A stretch of DNA of 5,123 nucleotides from the NCBI GenBank assembly GCA_947454285.1, contig CANGJO010000075.1, forward strand, positions 1 to 5,123. The letters are read 5' to 3'. The position numbers and the translations under genes were made by a program. Each line of letters begins with the position of its first letter. Positions within the stretch are counted from its first letter, which is position 1. Positions 5,044-5,123 of the stretch are shown here, piece after piece. This DNA comes from Microbacteriaceae bacterium. GTDB taxonomy: Bacteria; Actinomycetota; Actinomycetes; Actinomycetales; Microbacteriaceae. The notes under the pieces were generated by a model. It was given only the letters and a program-made list of their open reading frames with translations, had not been told where the DNA came from and made no database searches.

Positions 5044-5123
5044 TTGGCTGGTAGCCACAAGCTTGTCATCGTTGAGTCGCCTGCAAAGGCTAAGACGATC
5101 TCTAAGTACCTAGGCAACGACTA
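5044..5123 (+). CDS. topA: DNA topoisomerase I (type IA), N-terminal fragment
   Basis: Only the first 26 codons plus two bases are present; the gene continues past the window edge. The translation MAGSHKLVIVESPAKAKTIS (1-20) followed by KYLGND (21-26) is the hallmark start of type IA topoisomerase I. The Toprim domain begins with this VIVESPAKA segment, whose Glu is a conserved catalytic/metal-site residue. The enzyme relaxes negatively supercoiled DNA. The gene starts at TTG, 28 nt after the last tad gene, in the same direction. It could be read through from the pilus operon, though an essential gene would be expected to have its own promoter, perhaps inside the preceding gene. Confidence 0.96.
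   Translation, partial: MAGSHKLVIVESPAKAKTISKYLGND

Noticed and set aside
1..5123. CRISPR arrays, tRNA or rRNA genes, insertion sequences, phage or toxin-antitoxin genes
   Set aside because: I saw no regularly spaced repeats, tRNA-like cloverleaf, transposase motif or terminal repeats anywhere in the window; the gene order looks like ordinary core chromosome.

Overview
The window fits a chromosomal segment of an actinobacterium, most likely a moderate-GC member of the Microbacteriaceae (the freshwater Luna/Aquiluna/Rhodoluna type is my guess). The reasons are the actinobacterial version of the tight-adherence (Tad/Flp) pilus locus, namely an ATPase, T2SF-type membrane protein, DUF4244-type mini-pilin, TadE and a 'helicase/secretion neighborhood' TadE-like protein, lying between acetyl-CoA synthetase and topoisomerase I. 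The same broad order (acs, tad genes, topA) is known in Mycobacterium tuberculosis. Base composition looks close to balanced, unlike high-GC soil actinobacteria. The taxonomic call is an inference from gene content.

Layout. Positions 1-65 hold a perfect 18-bp inverted repeat acting as the acs terminator. Positions 66-2012 (minus strand) encode full-length acetyl-CoA synthetase with a strong ribosome binding site. The stretch 2013-2316 between the divergent acs and tadA genes has no convincing gene; its right half is packed with six short inverted repeats, the last of which holds the probable tadA start codon in its loop. From 2317 to 5015 (plus strand) runs a tight operon: tadA ATPase, a 275-residue protein that appears to combine the TadB-like and TadC-like T2SF halves, a 65-residue Flp pilin precursor, TadE, and a 125-residue TadE-like minor protein. 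Genes overlap (20 nt and 4 nt) or are closely spaced, so they are probably co-transcribed and partly translationally coupled. At 5044 topA begins with a TTG codon behind a GAGGAG ribosome binding site and runs off the window.

How the genes work together. TadA hydrolyses ATP on the cytoplasmic face and drives the T2SF membrane platform, which extracts processed pilin from the membrane and assembles it; TadE and the TadE-like protein are probable minor pilins. The prepilin peptidase (TadV-like) and the CpaE-like ATPase that usually accompanies this locus are not in the window. Acs and TopA are housekeeping neighbours with no obvious functional link.

No wholly new system is evident. The items most worth checking are the hairpin array before tadA, the compact fused T2SF protein, and the missing conventional start codon of tadE, whose conserved processing motif lies upstream of the first NTG codon other than CTG.
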